NCBI GenBank assembly: GCA_046349875.1
Contig: JAXMBN010000024.1
Location: 28,285-92,284 of the forward strand
DNA from: JAXMBN01 sp046349875
Lineage (GTDB): Bacteria > Planctomycetota > Planctomycetia > Pirellulales > Pirellulaceae
Reading direction: 5' to 3'
DNA: 64,000 nt
A program made the translations under genes and the position numbers. The notes under the pieces are model-generated. The model was given only the letters and a program-made list of their open reading frames with translations. It was not told the origin of the DNA and ran no database searches. Positions within the stretch are counted from its first letter, which is position 1, and the number at the start of each line of letters is the position of its first letter. This document shows, piece by piece, positions 27,025 through 36,627 of this stretch.

Positions 27025-28884
27025 CTAGTGCAAATGGATCTGAAGCCATCCATCGTCGGCCTGAATCGAGGCGATATGAATCTTGGGAGCGTCTGCAGGC
27101 AAACGATCCAATGGACGCAATGGCTTCTCGAAAAGGTTTTCCTTGAAGACGCTATCAAACTTGTTCTTCAAAAAGGCGCGAAGCACGGTAGCACGAGATC
27201 CACGAGGATTGCCCACGAAAGCAGTATCGACGTTCCCTTGGCGGACCATTTGGATCGAATCATTCTCAAGGACGATGCGATAGGTTGCGGTAATGATGGC
27301 ATCGTCTTCGAGTGTTTGTGGTCCTTTGGTGAGATTGGAGGTTCGAATCCGGAACTTCACCAGTTGATCGTCGAACTCTAATTCGATGGGATGGAACGGG
27401 CGGAATGAAATCGACCAGGTTTCTTCGTTCGCTTCCTTCAGTAATTCCGCTGGCACATCCTTGGTAAATTGCGAAACGAGATCATCCATTTCGTAATTGA
27501 AAATCGTACGGCCAGAAAGGACTGGATCGATGATAGTCGGTCCAATCGATTGATGGACTTGAATCGTCGCACCTCCTCGCTCCACCGATAGAGGGCAGCT
27601 TGTTGGTGCTGCCAATTGGTCAGCCTCTTGCTGCTTGATCAACACAGCCAAGTAATCATTGGAGCTCCAACTCGTAAGGACTGGCTTGCTGATTCCCATC
27701 CGTTCGAGTTCAGGGATGTTCGGCTTCGCAATCTTCGCATTCGATTGATCCAATTGTTCTTGGACTTGTTGATGGAATTGCGAACTCAATTTCGTTTGCA
27801 ATCGCTGTTCACCAATGGCGTTGGCGAGTGGTTGTTGTTCGGCAACTTTCTTGCTGGCGATCTTGCGAACGAGCTTGCTGCGATGAGCGATGCCGACCAC
27901 TTCGGTTTCCAATGCAGTGGCCACGCTTGTATCGTGAGTCGATTGAAGACCTTGCGGTGTGAGCATGATGGTCTCAGACACTGATACGGGAGCGGATCCG
28001 CGAGTAAAGATCGAGACACCACGATTCACTCCTCGCGAATCGCTCGAAAACTGTGCCTGCAGATCGAGTCGAACCACAGCGTTCTTGGTGTTGGGAAGCA
28101 ACACAGGTGTTACGCTACCGCTGAGATAACTGTCCCCGGTGATGGATGTTCCTAAAATGTTTTCCGAAACAGGAGTCGGTTGGGAGACGGGACGCGTAAA
28201 ATGCCGCTGCATGAATTCGCGCGAAACCAACACTCGAGCGTTGGCACGCGAGTATTGGTCGCGAATTTTGGCCACAAGTTCTGGGGTTTGATGCGATTCG
28301 GATAGTATGCGAAGGATCGAACCAATATCGCGTTGGCGATCCAAATCGGACCCCGTTGGCGCCTGTTTGAGCTTTTCAATGGTGTTAGTAAGACTCTTGC
28401 CGAGTTGCTCTAAGAAATTCTTACCATTGGACCCATAACGTACTGCATGGGAGTAATCTCGAATCGCATTGCGAAGCCGTACCATCGGAGCCATTTCAAG
28501 GCCCGAGTAGTTTTGTCGCAAATTCCGTTCAAACTGTACCAGGGCTTCGGGATCAGGTTCTGCGGAATCCACTTCCGCTAAAAGGTCCTTCCAACGAAGA
28601 AATTCGAGCCAACGCAATCCATTGCTCGACGTGTCAGGTTGAACGAACTGCTGTACGCCCGCAATGGCCTTTTGCAATTCTTCCTTGGCTTTCGCAGGAT
28701 CGGGAAATCGTGTCTCAGAAAAGCTCGCAATCGACTGCTGAACCTCCGATTCCCAATTCAGAGCTGCCTGAGCCTTGGCAGCTTCGGGGGAAGGTTGCTG
28801 CCCAAAACATTGGGACTGCTCCGTTTCCATCCATGGTACCAAAGCAATTGCGGATATCGCGATCATTCGACGTACAGGCCACAT
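27025..28884 (-). CDS. Large exported hypothetical protein
   Basis: A 619-residue protein from the ATG at 28884; a TTG four codons upstream is also possible. A signal peptide covers about 5-25. Residues 30-230 are helical, 240-480 contain strands and a region of alternating hydrophobic residues, and the C-terminus has beta-rich F-R-I-R-T-S-N-L patterns. No catalytic motif was recognised. It resembles the conserved exported proteins of unknown function found widely in planctomycetes. It stands alone, between an adh terminator and the DUF1592 operon. Confidence 0.75.
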   Translation of the reverse strand: MWPVRRMIAISAIALVPWMETEQSQCFGQQPSPEAAKAQAALNWESEVQQSIASFSETRFPDPAKAKEELQKAIAGVQQFVQPDTSSNGLRWLEFLRWKDLLAEVDSAEPDPEALVQFERNLRQNYSGLEMAPMVRLRNAIRDYSHAVRYGSNGKNFLEQLGKSLTNTIEKLKQAPTGSDLDRQRDIGSILRILSESHQTPELVAKIRDQYSRANARVLVSREFMQRHFTRPVSQPTPVSENILGTSITGDSYLSGSVTPVLLPNTKNAVVRLDLQAQFSSDSRGVNRGVSIFTRGSAPVSVSETIMLTPQGLQSTHDTSVATALETEVVGIAHRSKLVRKIASKKVAEQQPLANAIGEQRLQTKLSSQFHQQVQEQLDQSNAKIAKPNIPELERMGISKPVLTSWSSNDYLAVLIKQQEADQLAAPTSCPLSVERGGATIQVHQSIGPTIIDPVLSGRTIFNYEMDDLVSQFTKDVPAELLKEANEETWSISFRPFHPIELEFDDQLVKFRIRTSNLTKGPQTLEDDAIITATYRIVLENDSIQMVRQGNVDTAFVGNPRGSRATVLRAFLKNKFDSVFKENLFEKPLRPLDRLPADAPKIHIASIQADDGWLQIHLH

Positions 28885-29023
28885 ACTTATCTCCAATCCA
28901 AGCGTGGGTAAACTTTCCTCAATTTACCCCGCCTTCCACGTCAGGGAAACCAGAGTTTCCGTGAAATAGACCGTAGTCGGTGTTTTTTCACCGAACGTAA
29001 CGCAACCTGTCCTGCTTGTGCAA

Positions 29024-29052
29024 TAAAAAAGGGCTAGCAGTCTGCTAGCCCT
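29024..29052 (-). terminator. Intrinsic terminator of the dehydrogenase gene
   Basis: A perfect stem AGGGCTAGCA (29030-29039) pairs with TGCTAGCCCT (29043-29052) around a three-base loop. It is followed on the minus strand by TTTTTTATT. It lies 24 bases after the stop of the minus-strand alcohol dehydrogenase. One of the clearest terminators in the window. Confidence 0.92.
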
Positions 29053-29075
29053 CGTGCATCCAGTGGTGATGGATT

Positions 29076-30179
29076 TTATTCGTCAGCAACATCCACATAC
29101 ACTTTCAGTGCATTGTTATCTTCCACCAAGAGTCGCATCATCTCCTGATAGTTGCCGAGTCCCTTTACGGGATTGGTCAAAATCTTTGAGAGCACACCTG
29201 GGAACATCACTTCCCCAAGGGCAAGATCTTTGATGCCCGATTCGAAATGTTCGCGGTTTGCATTGACCGAAGCAACCAACAATTTGTTACCCAATACCCA
29301 CTCGATATTGACCTTGTCCGATGGAATTTCGGTGATGGCTTTGCCACCTGTGATGCTCGTCCAGACAAGCACACCGTTATGGCCAAGGTATTGCATCGCT
29401 TCGAATGCCAATCGCGATGATCCCGTTGCATCGACGATCAAGTCAGGCTTACCAACTCGTTTGACCAAATCGCCAAGCGACGTTTGCGAGGTTGCAACGT
29501 AATTGGCTTCCATTCCTGCGACGATATCACTCTTGAGGTGAGGGCCAGCAGCGCGAGCCAGCGTATAGACTTCAATCCCGCGCAAGCGAAGAATCAGCGT
29601 GGAGAGCAAACCAATCTGGCCGGCTCCCATCACGAATGCCTTCTTGGGGTTCCATACCTTCATGCGGCGCTGCGCTTCATAGGCTTGATGGATTGCCTTG
29701 GCTGCACAGCTCATAGGCTCCATCAAAACGTGCAGATGTTTGAGTCCCTTGGGAACACGAACGATATAATCTTCGCCATCAACGAAGTATTCGGTCATGT
29801 AACCATGAAGCAAGTTGATACCACGCTCATAATAGGTCTCTTCACTGGTCATGTCGTAGGTGCCGATCTTGTCATAGATCGAACCACCAGGACGGCGAAC
29901 CGTTGCTGTCACGTAATCGCCTGGCCGAACCGAGCGAACGTTGGGGCCAACAGCTTCTACTTTCCCAAAGCACTCGTGACCGATGACCAAATAATCGTCA
30001 CCTGGAGGTGGATTACCGTAGAGGGCTTCATTGATTTCGCGGTCGGTGGCATCGACACCCACCTTCAAGACTTTCACTAGAATTCCCTTCCCATCTGGAA
30101 TCGATTCCAGCTTGGGCATGGAAATTTCTCGCTCGTGAACACTGTTGGGAGTACCCGGTCGAACGGCAATAGCTTTCAT
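29076..30179 (-). CDS. Glucose 1-dehydrogenase-type zinc alcohol dehydrogenase
   Basis: A 367-residue medium-chain dehydrogenase. It has the archaeal glucose-dehydrogenase layout: V-D-A-T-D-R-E-I in place of the C-G-x-D zinc site, G-H-E-C-F-G-K-V-E at about 65-73, and the nucleotide-binding G-A-G-Q-I-G-L-L-S at about 180-188. It also carries the family's T-V-R-R-P and E-P-M-S-C-A-A-K-A segments. It would oxidise a sugar to a lactone, using NAD(P). The next gene upstream, tpiA, is 45 bases away, so the two may share a transcript ending at the hairpin at 29030. Confidence 0.85.
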   Translation of the reverse strand: MKAIAVRPGTPNSVHEREISMPKLESIPDGKGILVKVLKVGVDATDREINEALYGNPPPGDDYLVIGHECFGKVEAVGPNVRSVRPGDYVTATVRRPGGSIYDKIGTYDMTSEETYYERGINLLHGYMTEYFVDGEDYIVRVPKGLKHLHVLMEPMSCAAKAIHQAYEAQRRMKVWNPKKAFVMGAGQIGLLSTLILRLRGIEVYTLARAAGPHLKSDIVAGMEANYVATSQTSLGDLVKRVGKPDLIVDATGSSRLAFEAMQYLGHNGVLVWTSITGGKAITEIPSDKVNIEWVLGNKLLVASVNANREHFESGIKDLALGEVMFPGVLSKILTNPVKGLGNYQEMMRLLVEDNNALKVYVDVADE

Positions 30180-30223
30180 CGTGAAAGGCTCTCAATGACT
30201 AAGTGTGAAAGTGAATGGTTGGT

Positions 30224-30994
30224 CTACGAAACTTGGCAGGCAGCATTGACGATTGCAACGAACGAGTCCGCTTTCAGACTCGCTCCACCCACCAAAGCTC
30301 CGTCGATATTCGGTTGGCTCAAGAGTTCCAATGCGTTGTCTGCCTTCACGCTGCCGCCGTACTGAATGCGAACTTGATTGGCCGCATCCGTGCCGAAGAG
30401 TTCTTCGAGCAATTTGCGAATCGAATGATGGACTTCTTCTGCTTGAGCTGGTGTGGCCGTTTTACCTGTTCCAATCGCCCATACAGGTTCATAGGCAACG
30501 ACGGTATTTTCGATTTGACTTTTGGTGAGATTGGCTAAGGATCCACGGATCTGTTCCGAGACAACCGCTTGCGTCTGATTGGCTTCGCGCTGCGCCAATG
30601 TCTCGCCCACACATACGATAGGAATGAGTCCATACTTGAATGCGGCCAAGGTCTTCTCATTGACGATCGCATCCGTTTCGTGAAAGAATTGGCGGCGTTC
30701 GCTATGTCCGAGGATAACGTAGCGGCACCCCAAATCGCGAATCATTTTGCCGCTGATTTCCCCCGTAAAGGCACCCTCGTCGGCCGCGTGCATGTTTTGC
30801 GCACCCAAGCCGATGGCACTGCCGCGCAATGCCGCACCAACGTCATGCAAATAGACGCTGGGAGGGCAAACAGCTGTTTCGACTTGAGGATGGGTGGGGA
30901 GCTGATCCATCAATGCATGAACCAACTGAAGGGAAGAATCTCGAAGCAGATTCATTTTCCAGTTTCCCGCGATCAAGAATCGTCGCGATGCCAT
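30224..30994 (-). CDS. tpiA: Triosephosphate isomerase
   Basis: A 256-residue TIM barrel. Asn and Lys of the active site are in A-G-N-W-K-M-N-L at about 9-16, the catalytic His in L-G-H-S-E-R-R, and the catalytic Glu in A-Y-E-P-V-W-A-I-G-T-G. The phosphate loop is Y-G-G-S-V. It interconverts dihydroxyacetone phosphate and glyceraldehyde 3-phosphate in glycolysis. Complete and normal in length. Confidence 0.97.
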   Translation of the reverse strand: MASRRFLIAGNWKMNLLRDSSLQLVHALMDQLPTHPQVETAVCPPSVYLHDVGAALRGSAIGLGAQNMHAADEGAFTGEISGKMIRDLGCRYVILGHSERRQFFHETDAIVNEKTLAAFKYGLIPIVCVGETLAQREANQTQAVVSEQIRGSLANLTKSQIENTVVAYEPVWAIGTGKTATPAQAEEVHHSIRKLLEELFGTDAANQVRIQYGGSVKADNALELLSQPNIDGALVGGASLKADSFVAIVNAACQVS

Positions 30995-31211
30995 AACCTC
31001 ACCCTTTGCGTCCGTAATTGCTACAAATAGCCCTGAAAGGACACCGATTCTATCGGTGACTCTCGTTTCCTTCTAGGGCGTTACAACCTGCCAAATCGCC
31101 TCGTATCGCCACGTAAATGCGATGTCCCTGTCCTGCTTTTCCCAGGAATGATGCGAGCTGCACGATGTATAAGGGATTTTGATGAAGAGGTCGGCAATGA
31201 CAATTCAGCCA

Positions 31212-33131
31212 TCAGGGGGCGAAAAAGTCTTTTGCATCGAAGTATTTGGCTGAAAGCGATTGTGCGAATTGGCGATCGCTCTCCATATCCCCGACCACCA
31301 CCAACGAAGGTGGATGCAGTTGATGACGGCAAATGAGATCGACACCCAAGCCTGGTAAGGGCTTCCGACAAAAGCATCCAACCGGAAATGCAGGATGAGG
31401 ACAAAATGCTATATCTTCGACCGGCAAATCGAGGAGTTCCACCGTTCTCGCGAACGCGGCTTCTGCGTTCTCTCTCGTAACTTTGCCTGATGCAATGCCG
31501 CTCTGGTTGGAGACGAAATAGAGCTTGAATCCCTGTTCGATCCATTCCTCGAGGACTTCCCTTCGACCAGGCAATAGTTCTACATCATCAGGAGTTCGCG
31601 GATAAAGTTCACCGCTCTTGGTCTTGCGAAGGGTGCCATCGACATCGAGCAAGATACCACGCTTCTGCCAACTCGGTTCCCACTTGCGTTCAAAGGGATG
31701 AATGTCGACGCGGAAGAAGCCCTCTTCGATGCGCGGGGTTTCAAACGATTCGACCCAACGATCAAGCGCTATCGCCGGCGGGAGATTGGGATCGACCTTC
31801 GCAAGGCTCTTCATCTCTTCGGGACCGAGCAATTTTTGATAACGCTTCCACATGCGATGCGCAACATTGAACTGCGCATCCTGAAGCGATGTTTGAATCC
31901 ATTGGCATCGAATGGGCAAACCAAAATAGTGTGCCGCATCGATCACAGGCATCCGCGATGTTTGAGTGGGATAGGTATTGTCGAGAACGATCTGTTGTTG
32001 GCCTTCATCGATCGCTTCAATCATTTTGGGAATGAGGTCTTCAAGACTTCCGCCTTGTAGGTCTCGATTGAGTCGAAAGTAGCCACGTTGAACGTATGAT
32101 TCGACCAACGATGATTTTCCTGCCCCTTGAATTCCCATGACGACCACTACCTCCGGTCGGGATGGATCTTCTTCTCCAGGAATCGACGTAACCACATGGG
32201 ACGGTGATGGAACTCGAACGGCTAGCTTCGCTGGTTCACTAAGGTCCATGCCAAGTTTGCCACGAATCTGTTCCAAATCGGATGGATCTAGGACCAATGA
32301 TCGGCCTTGCAAAAGTTCATGCAGATGGGCAACGCTTCGGGCTCCAAAAAGAGGAATAATGGGCAATCCAAGTTGATTCCAAACAGCAAACGCCAAAGCG
32401 GCAGGCGCTACCGGATACTTTTTGAGAAGCGGCGCAAGCATCCGATTGGTGGCAAGCTTTTCAACTTTGCTGGAACCTCCCAGCGGCCGATATGCAAGAA
32501 AGGGTAACTTCCATTGTTCTGCTAATGACAAACTGCCATCGGTTGCAGACCCACGTTGCATCAAGCTGAACTCATTTTGAATACTTGCCACTTCGAATGC
32601 GCGCCGTGCTTGACGCATTTCATAGGGATCCACATTACATAGTCCCAGGTGCGCAATTTTCCCTTCGCGCTGCATCTCGGCCAATGCACCGAGACTCTCC
32701 TCGAAGGGAACGCGTGGATCGCGAGCATGCAATTGAACCAATGGAAGGCAATCCGTTTGCAAGGTTTGAAGACTTCCTTCGATAGCCTTGCGAAGATGCT
32801 TGGGAGATCCTTCGACAGTCCACTTTCCCTTCGGACGCAGCATGCCGACTTTGGTCGCGATGACGACTTCTTTTCTCGGACCATGCCATCGATCGACGGC
32901 CAGCCATGCAAGACGCTCGCCGTAGTGTTTTTCTTTCTCATTCAAACAGTACGAATCAGCCGTATCAAGAAAACGAATTCCAGCGTCGAGTGCTGCGTGA
33001 ATGACTTCGATCGCTTGCGCTTGATCGGGACGCTCCTCGCCGCAAAGTCGCAGAAGACCAAAGGCAAGCGGAACCGCAAAAGGCTTTGCGTTCCCAATCG
33101 AATAATCCAACATGCGATTCCCAGGCCCCAT
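31212..33131 (-). CDS. Aldo/keto reductase-polynucleotide kinase-HAD phosphatase fusion
   Basis: A 639-residue three-domain protein from the ATG at 33131. A TTG at 33209, overlapping the upstream stop, would add 26 residues. Residues 1-300 are an aldo/keto reductase with the tetrad D56, Y61, K94 and H135. Residues 325-480 are a P-loop kinase with Walker A G-I-Q-G-A-G-K-S at 333-340 and the PNKP-like segments N-R-D, D-N-T-Y-P-T and E-G-F. Residues 490-639 are a HAD phosphatase with D496-V-D498-G-T, S-N-Q-S-G, and a Cys/His cluster C577-P-H-P...C586-x-C588-R-K-P like the zinc site of GmhB. All sets of key residues look intact. The substrate is unknown. Confidence 0.88.
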   Translation of the reverse strand: MGPGNRMLDYSIGNAKPFAVPLAFGLLRLCGEERPDQAQAIEVIHAALDAGIRFLDTADSYCLNEKEKHYGERLAWLAVDRWHGPRKEVVIATKVGMLRPKGKWTVEGSPKHLRKAIEGSLQTLQTDCLPLVQLHARDPRVPFEESLGALAEMQREGKIAHLGLCNVDPYEMRQARRAFEVASIQNEFSLMQRGSATDGSLSLAEQWKLPFLAYRPLGGSSKVEKLATNRMLAPLLKKYPVAPAALAFAVWNQLGLPIIPLFGARSVAHLHELLQGRSLVLDPSDLEQIRGKLGMDLSEPAKLAVRVPSPSHVVTSIPGEEDPSRPEVVVVMGIQGAGKSSLVESYVQRGYFRLNRDLQGGSLEDLIPKMIEAIDEGQQQIVLDNTYPTQTSRMPVIDAAHYFGLPIRCQWIQTSLQDAQFNVAHRMWKRYQKLLGPEEMKSLAKVDPNLPPAIALDRWVESFETPRIEEGFFRVDIHPFERKWEPSWQKRGILLDVDGTLRKTKSGELYPRTPDDVELLPGRREVLEEWIEQGFKLYFVSNQSGIASGKVTRENAEAAFARTVELLDLPVEDIAFCPHPAFPVGCFCRKPLPGLGVDLICRHQLHPPSLVVVGDMESDRQFAQSLSAKYFDAKDFFAP

Positions 33132-33205
33132 TGCGCATCCACGAAGAAATTCAAATCCGCAAGTTGAATATTCTAGCTTTGAGCGGTGAGCCGGACGAGC
33201 CTGGA

Positions 33206-34639
33206 TCAAATCATGCTGTAGGGAGATCGGTTATTGCGTGTTAACATCGCATTGGCCTCATCATGGGCGACAAATTCTTCGGTGCCTGGCTTCAATCGAA
33301 GATGGGTACCAAGCGTTAGCGTTTGCTTGGAGAGATCGATTCCATTTTCGCGAAGATGTTCGAGCAATCGATCCCAAGTGGCGGTGATGTCGTTACCTTG
33401 TGTCAACGTCTTCAGTTTTGAACCGATTTCTTCCGGGGAGCTTGCCTTCCCTGTTCGGTACGAGATATTGCCAAGATGGCATAGTGCGGTCGAAGCATGT
33501 CCTTCTTGAATCGGAGCTTTAAGCAAGCTTGGCTTACGCTCGCGCACTGCTTCGATGAAGTTGGAGAAATGATTGACCGAAGTTCCCTCGAACTTCTTCT
33601 GAATTTTCCCTTGAAGGTCGAACAAGACGGAACCGATCAACATACCTTCGGAACCGTAAAGGATCGCGCCGTCTTTGGCATCTTTGTTGAAAGGATTCGA
33701 CTTCAAGCCTCGTGTTTCTTGAATCACAGTAACATTCTCGAATTCGTGGATGACGAGTTGAGTGTTGGGCGTTTCACCAGCATCTTCGTATCCGAAACGT
33801 CCACCCAAGCTGATTACGCTTTTGCCGCAACCTTGAAGACCGAGCAACATTCGGCACATATCGATCATGTGGATGTTATTGTTTCCAAGTTCGCCGTTGC
33901 CCGTGTTCCATTGCCAGTGCCAATCGTAATGCAGTTTGGGGCGACTCAACGGTTCCATCGCAGCAGGCCCAAGAAACAAGTCATAATCCACGCCGTCCGG
34001 AATCGGGTATTGGCCTCGCGGACCGATGGAGTCGCGTTTACCGTAGATGACACTCCTCGCCAATTGAATTGCGCCGAGTTTTCCAGCGCGAACATATTCG
34101 GCAGCAGCAGCGAGGTCGCCACGTGAACGGTTTTGTGTTCCGCCTTGGCAGACACGGTGAAGTCGTTCGGCCGTTTCTACCATCTTGCGGCCTTCCACAA
34201 CATTATGGCTTACAGGCTTCTCGACGTAGACATCTTTGCCGGCTTGCATAGCCCATATCGCAGCCAACGCATGCCAATGATTCGGAGTCGCCACCGATAT
34301 AGTATCGATCGTCTTGTCATCCAAGGCTTTGCGAAGATCTTGAACGACTTGGGGACGTTTCCCATGTTGCTTTTCTACGATCGTCGCCAACTCTTCTGCA
34401 CGCTGAAGATCTGGATCGCACACGTATCCAATTTCCATTCCGAGTTTCGGAGAAAACTCTTGAGCGTGTACTTTGCCTCGAATTCCGCATCCTAACACTG
34501 CGTGCCGCAATGTTTCGTTCGCAGAACGGTTCGGCGTACCAGAAGCTTCGACCATTCTGGGTAACGACGCGGCCATCAGAGTTGCGGCCGATGCGATCAT
34601 CATTTCTTCGAGAAAATCACGCCGATGGGAATGAGACAT
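33206..34639 (-). CDS. Gfo/Idh/MocA family oxidoreductase with Tat-like leader
   Basis: A 477-residue protein. The leader S-H-R-R-D-F-L at 4-10 and a hydrophobic segment to about 30 suggest Tat export. The nucleotide motif is G-C-G-I-R-G at 50-55, and the canonical E-K-P motif is at 140-142. A G-G-T-Q-N-R-S segment and H-Y-D-W-H-W-Q-W-N-T-G match the planctomycete family. Its stop lies immediately before the first ATG/TTG region of the AKR-kinase-HAD gene, so the two are probably co-transcribed. Confidence 0.9.
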   Translation of the reverse strand: MSHSHRRDFLEEMMIASAATLMAASLPRMVEASGTPNRSANETLRHAVLGCGIRGKVHAQEFSPKLGMEIGYVCDPDLQRAEELATIVEKQHGKRPQVVQDLRKALDDKTIDTISVATPNHWHALAAIWAMQAGKDVYVEKPVSHNVVEGRKMVETAERLHRVCQGGTQNRSRGDLAAAAEYVRAGKLGAIQLARSVIYGKRDSIGPRGQYPIPDGVDYDLFLGPAAMEPLSRPKLHYDWHWQWNTGNGELGNNNIHMIDMCRMLLGLQGCGKSVISLGGRFGYEDAGETPNTQLVIHEFENVTVIQETRGLKSNPFNKDAKDGAILYGSEGMLIGSVLFDLQGKIQKKFEGTSVNHFSNFIEAVRERKPSLLKAPIQEGHASTALCHLGNISYRTGKASSPEEIGSKLKTLTQGNDITATWDRLLEHLRENGIDLSKQTLTLGTHLRLKPGTEEFVAHDEANAMLTRNNRSPYSMI

Positions 34640-34847
34640 AAAATAGCCTTCGCAGGGGAGGGGAATGGGGCGGAAGGAAAGGGAGGTTGGGTCATTGTAG
34701 CGAGTCTGGAGCCGATTCTACAACAATCGCAAAGCGAGTGCGTTAGAATCAAGACGCTCCATCGCAAGACATAGAAATGGAATGGGACTTGCGAATGAAT
34801 CCTACCCAGTACCTGCCTTGTTCGACTTTGCTGAAGGAAATGAGAAG

Positions 34848-36488
34848 ATGCAGTACCGCTTTCGAACCATGAGACTCATCGCAAAGTGCATGACCGGAGT
34901 AGCATTGGCGATCTGCGTGCAAGCTTCGCTGTTCTCACAATCCAATTCTTCCGTTGCTTCGAATCGTTCTGAGACGAAGGCCAAACAACGGCCGAATGTT
35001 CTTTACTTGCTTTGCGATGATCTCGGAGTTGGCGATGTTCGAGCCTACAATCCGGGCGGTAAGATCGATACCAAAAACATGGATGCTCTGGCAGCGCAGG
35101 GTATTCGATTTACCGATGCGCACTCGGGATCCGCCGTGTGCACTCCCACGCGGTATGGAATCTTGTGCGGTCGATACGCTTGGCGTTCGAAGTTGCAAAA
35201 TGGTGTATTGGGTGGTCTGTCGCCATCGTTGATCGATCCTCAATTGATGACGGTCCCCAAACTCCTTCAACAACACGGATATCAGACGGCCTGCATTGGC
35301 AAATGGCACCTTGGAATGGATTGGGTAAAGCAACCCGGAAAAGACGTTTCGGCGTTGGCAATTGAAAACAATAATCAAGTTCGCAATGTCGACTATTCTA
35401 AGCCGTTTGGTGGTGGCCCTCTGGCTGCTGGTTTTGATCGCTATTTTGGAATCAGCGCTTCGCTCGATATGGTTCCGTATACATTCTTGCGCGACGATCG
35501 TGTTGAGATTGTGCCCACGGTCGAGAAAGCGTTCGGCATGAAACATCGAAATGATCAGGCGAAGACACGTTCGGGTCCGGCCGCCGAATCGTTTGAGGCC
35601 GAACATGTATTGCCGCGATTGACTCAAGAAGTGGTCAATTATCTGAAAGCGTACCAAGAATCCAAAAGCGATCGTCCGTTCTTTTTGTACGTCCCCTTTG
35701 CATCACCCCATACACCGACCGCGCCAACGGATGAGTGGATCGGTAAGAGTGGCCTGAATCCTTATGCCGATTTTGTGCTGCAACAAGACCATAGCATCGG
35801 GCAGATACTCGACGCTTTGAAACGATTGGGGTTGGATGAAAACACGATAGTGTTTTTCACGAGTGACAACGGCTGTTCGCCTCAGGCGGAACTCCCATTG
35901 CTTCGCGAAAAAGGGCATGACCCCGTTCATCCTTATCGCGGTCACAAGGCCGATATCTACGAAGGTGGGCATCGCGTTCCCATGGTTGTACGATGGCCCA
36001 ACAAAATCAAACCAGGAACGGTTTCACCATCGACCGTTTGTTTGACGGACTTGATGGCCACGATTGCGGATATTCTTGAAGTTCCCTTGGGAGACAATGC
36101 GGGCGCGGATAGCTTCAGTTGGAAGCCAATCCTTGAAGGTGATGATGACGCAACGGTGCGACCGTACACCATTCATCATTCCATCAATGGGTCCTTTGCC
36201 ATTCGACGCGGTGATAAGAAGTTGTGCTTTTGCGCTGACTCGGGCGGATGGAGCGAACCCAAACCAAACAACAAACCCGATCGATCAGCGGCATTGCAGT
36301 TGTTCGATTTGGCGAAGGATCTTCAAGAAGAGAACAATGTGGTAGCAGAGCATCCGGGAATTGTTAGAGATCTCATCGCGGAAATGGAAGCATGTATCGA
36401 ACAAGGGAGGAGCCGGCCGGGTCCGAAGCTCTCGAACGATGTAAACGTCCAGCTATGGAAACGCATCGATCGGCCTCAAATTCCCTAA
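34848..36488 (+). CDS. Formylglycine-type sulfatase, exported
   Basis: A 546-residue arylsulfatase-family enzyme from the ATG at 34848, which has a good upstream GAAGGAA site; an ATG at 34782 gives an unlikely leader. A signal peptide ends around A-S-L-F-S-Q. Metal ligands begin with C-D-D-L-G. The nucleophile motif C98-T-P-T-R is the C-x-P-x-R site converted to formylglycine. Later signatures are G-K-W-H-L-G and D-N-G-C-S-P. It hydrolyses sulfate esters, probably on algal polysaccharides. Confidence 0.93.
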   Translation: MQYRFRTMRLIAKCMTGVALAICVQASLFSQSNSSVASNRSETKAKQRPNVLYLLCDDLGVGDVRAYNPGGKIDTKNMDALAAQGIRFTDAHSGSAVCTPTRYGILCGRYAWRSKLQNGVLGGLSPSLIDPQLMTVPKLLQQHGYQTACIGKWHLGMDWVKQPGKDVSALAIENNNQVRNVDYSKPFGGGPLAAGFDRYFGISASLDMVPYTFLRDDRVEIVPTVEKAFGMKHRNDQAKTRSGPAAESFEAEHVLPRLTQEVVNYLKAYQESKSDRPFFLYVPFASPHTPTAPTDEWIGKSGLNPYADFVLQQDHSIGQILDALKRLGLDENTIVFFTSDNGCSPQAELPLLREKGHDPVHPYRGHKADIYEGGHRVPMVVRWPNKIKPGTVSPSTVCLTDLMATIADILEVPLGDNAGADSFSWKPILEGDDDATVRPYTIHHSINGSFAIRRGDKKLCFCADSGGWSEPKPNNKPDRSAALQLFDLAKDLQEENNVVAEHPGIVRDLIAEMEACIEQGRSRPGPKLSNDVNVQLWKRIDRPQIP

Positions 36489-36527
36489 GATATTCAATCA
36501 TCCGCCATTTTTCGCAAGGTAGTATGA

Positions 36528-36557
36528 TTGACACTTATTAGAAGAGTCTCTTAACTT
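36528..36557 (+). promoter_or_regulatory. Possible sigma-70-type promoter of the kelch gene
   Basis: A perfect TTGACA at 36528-36533 is followed 18 bases later by TAACTT at 36552-36557, a weak -10. It lies 71 bases upstream of the kelch start and downstream of the sulfatase stop. Suggestive only. Confidence 0.3.
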
Positions 36558-36627
36558 AGTCGGGAGTTCGAAGCCACCTATGGTTGGTGGCGAGGAAAGA
36601 ACAGATCACCGTTTTGCGACCCGATGA

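Noticed and set aside
27340..27350. GGTTCGAATCC, a perfect tRNA T-loop-like sequence
   Set aside because: It lies inside the coding region of the exported hypothetical protein, and no acceptor stem or anticodon arm could be built around it. Chance match.
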